Source: Deltaproteobacteria bacterium
Lineage (GTDB): Bacteria; Desulfobacterota; GWC2-55-46; JADFVP01
Assembly (NCBI GenBank): GCA_024275855.1
Contig: JAJRYL010000285.1
Span: 1-7,748, forward strand
Direction of reading: 5' to 3'
Length of the DNA: 7,748 bases
The position numbers were made by a program, and so were the translations under genes. Positions 6,399 through 7,748 of this stretch are shown one piece after another. Below the pieces are notes generated by a model. That model was not told the DNA's origin. It saw only the letters and a program-made list of their open reading frames with translations, and did no database searches. Numbering within the stretch: position 1 is the stretch's first letter; each line of letters starts with the position of its first letter.

Positions 6399-7748
6399 AT
6401 GAAACAGAAAAGAGAGAGATTGGTGGTTGTCGGCGGCGGCATGGCCGGGGCAGCCTGCGTAGACGAAGTGGTTGAGCTTGAGCCGGGCAAGTACGATATA
6501 ACCCTGCTCTCAGGCGAAAAGAACGTAAATTACAACAGGGTGCTTCTCGCACAGGTGTTAAGGGGAGAGACGGACGTAGACGATATATCTATGCGTCCGG
6601 GGCAGTGGTATGCCGATAACGGTATCGACCTGCATAGCGGCTGTACGGTTACCGGAATAGACAGAAGGCGCAAATGCGTGATTACCGGTACCGGCGCCGA
6701 GTTCGAGTACGACAGGCTTGTGCTCGCCACAGGCTCGAAGGCGCTTATGCCGCCTATTCCGGGAATTGCGTTGGAGGGCGTGGTCTGTTTTAGAGACATA
6801 GCCGACTCAGACAAGATAAAGGCGATTATAGAGAGAACGGGGGTAACAAAAGAGAAGAGCGGTAAGAGGGCGGCGGTGATAGGCGGCGGGCTTCTCGGCC
6901 TTGAGGTAGCCTACAGCCTCAGCACCATGGGCGTAGCCGTAACGGTTGTGCATCTTGAAGACCGCCTTATGGAGCGTCAGGTAGATATTGTCGCCGCGCG
7001 GCTCTTGAGCGCAGATCTTGAAGAGCTTGGTGTAAAGGTTCTTTTGGGTAAAAGGAGCACGGAGATTTTAGGCTCCGAAAGCGCCGAAGGCGTAAAGTTC
7101 TCCGACGGAACGAGCATAGAGGCCGACCTTGTCGTTATGTCGATAGGAATAAGGCCGAATATCGAGCTTGCGGCCTCCGCCAATATCTACTGCGAAAGAG
7201 GGGTAGTCGTAAGCGACGTTATGCAGACCTACGACCCCGCCATCTACGCGGTAGGAGAGTGCGTGCAGCACAGGGGCAAGACGTTCGGTCTTGTCGCTTC
7301 GGTCTTTGAGCAGGCCCGTGTAGCGGCGAACCATCTCGCGGGCGACTCCAGCCTCTACTTCACCGACAGGCCAAACTCCGCGCGCCTGAAGGTACCGGGC
7401 GTAAACCTCTACTCCGCCGGAGACGTAACAGGAAAGGCCGGGTACGAAACCATAGAGTATCTCGACAAAACAGCCGGGCTCTATAAGCGGCTCTTTATCT
7501 CGCAAGACAGGATTAAAGGGGTGCTGCTTTACGGAGACGTAATCGACGGCCCGGAACTTTTCGGCCTTTTGGTCGAAGAGACCGATATTTCGTCAAGAAG
7601 AAGCCGTCTTCTGTTTGGCGTGGCGGGCGGCGAGGCTGGCGTGCTTTCCGTTAAAGACCTGCCGGACTCGACAATAGTCTGCGGTTGCAACGGTGTTACA
7701 AAGGGCCATATTGTAGAGGCTATAGAGAAGAAGGGTCTCTTTACAAGA
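6399..7748 (+). CDS. nirB: NAD(P)H-nitrite reductase large subunit (NirB/NasB-type), N-terminal part
   Basis: The gene runs off the window; 450 residues are visible. It begins with an FAD-binding Rossmann motif VVVGGGMAGAAC (9-20). A second, NAD(P)H-binding motif AVIGGGLLGLEVAY (159-172) follows, with ATGS (110-113) and the FAD-contacting AVGECVQHRGKTFGLVA (284-300). After a reductase-linked small domain comes CGCNGVTKG (428-436), whose Cys428 and Cys430 start the BFD-like [2Fe-2S] domain typical of NirB. The full protein would be expected to continue with the siroheme and [4Fe-4S] nitrite reductase domains, which reduce nitrite to ammonium with six electrons. ATG at 6399 is preceded by AAGGA at 6386-6390. 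Context (ANTAR, glnK, amt) points to assimilation. A shorter NasB-like electron-transfer subunit or another FAD reductase with a BFD domain cannot be excluded because the C-terminal half is not visible. Confidence 0.9.
   Translation, partial: MKQKRERLVVVGGGMAGAACVDEVVELEPGKYDITLLSGEKNVNYNRVLLAQVLRGETDVDDISMRPGQWYADNGIDLHSGCTVTGIDRRRKCVITGTGAEFEYDRLVLATGSKALMPPIPGIALEGVVCFRDIADSDKIKAIIERTGVTKEKSGKRAAVIGGGLLGLEVAYSLSTMGVAVTVVHLEDRLMERQVDIVAARLLSADLEELGVKVLLGKRSTEILGSESAEGVKFSDGTSIEADLVVMSIGIRPNIELAASANIYCERGVVVSDVMQTYDPAIYAVGECVQHRGKTFGLVASVFEQARVAANHLAGDSSLYFTDRPNSARLKVPGVNLYSAGDVTGKAGYETIEYLDKTAGLYKRLFISQDRIKGVLLYGDVIDGPELFGLLVEETDISSRRSRLLFGVAGGEAGVLSVKDLPDSTIVCGCNGVTKGHIVEAIEKKGLFTR

Overview
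The window looks like a nitrogen-acquisition locus from a Gram-negative bacterium. The evidence for Gram-negative is a signal-peptide-bearing outer-membrane beta-barrel that ends in a C-terminal Phe. Base composition is moderate, Ile ATA and Arg AGG/AGA codons are common, and one gene appears to use a TTG start. Together with the gene content this would suit a deltaproteobacterium-like or related lineage, but no gene here fixes the taxonomy. All genes lie on the plus strand.

Layout: (1) 1-129 is the 3' end of an ANTAR-domain regulator (NasT/NasR-like RNA-binding antiterminator), followed by an intrinsic terminator at 152-232 that has a possible alternative fold. (2) 305-1006 encodes a stand-alone class I glutamine amidotransferase-like protein. 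(3) 1157-2203 encodes an OmpL-like (beta-barrel porin-2 type) outer-membrane protein, closed by a perfect 19-bp terminator hairpin. (4) 2204-3003 is an 800-nt gene-free stretch. It holds that terminator, a repeated segment, a second terminator-like hairpin, a strong sigma70-type promoter (2528-2555), a near-consensus sigma54 promoter (2625-2640) and a leader of about 350 nt. (5) 3004-6093 is an operon of glnK (PII) and two ammonium transporters from different Amt subgroups, ending in a terminator at 6189-6246. (6) 6399 to the window edge is the N-terminal 450 residues of a NirB/NasB-type NAD(P)H nitrite reductase.

How they fit together (inference): the porin would admit small nitrogen solutes through the outer membrane. 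The two Amt proteins would import ammonium under control of GlnK, and NirB would reduce nitrite to ammonium. Transcription of glnK-amt-amt is probably switched on in nitrogen limitation by sigma54 and an NtrC-type activator. The ANTAR protein would act on leader RNA of one or more of these operons.

The least explained material is non-coding. The long structured glnK leader contains a hairpin with an A..G hexaloop of the kind ANTAR proteins recognise. There are possible alternative folds before the amidotransferase and nirB genes. A divergent repeat of about 65-80 bp lies immediately downstream of two different terminators. These are pattern-based proposals made without folding or database searches.
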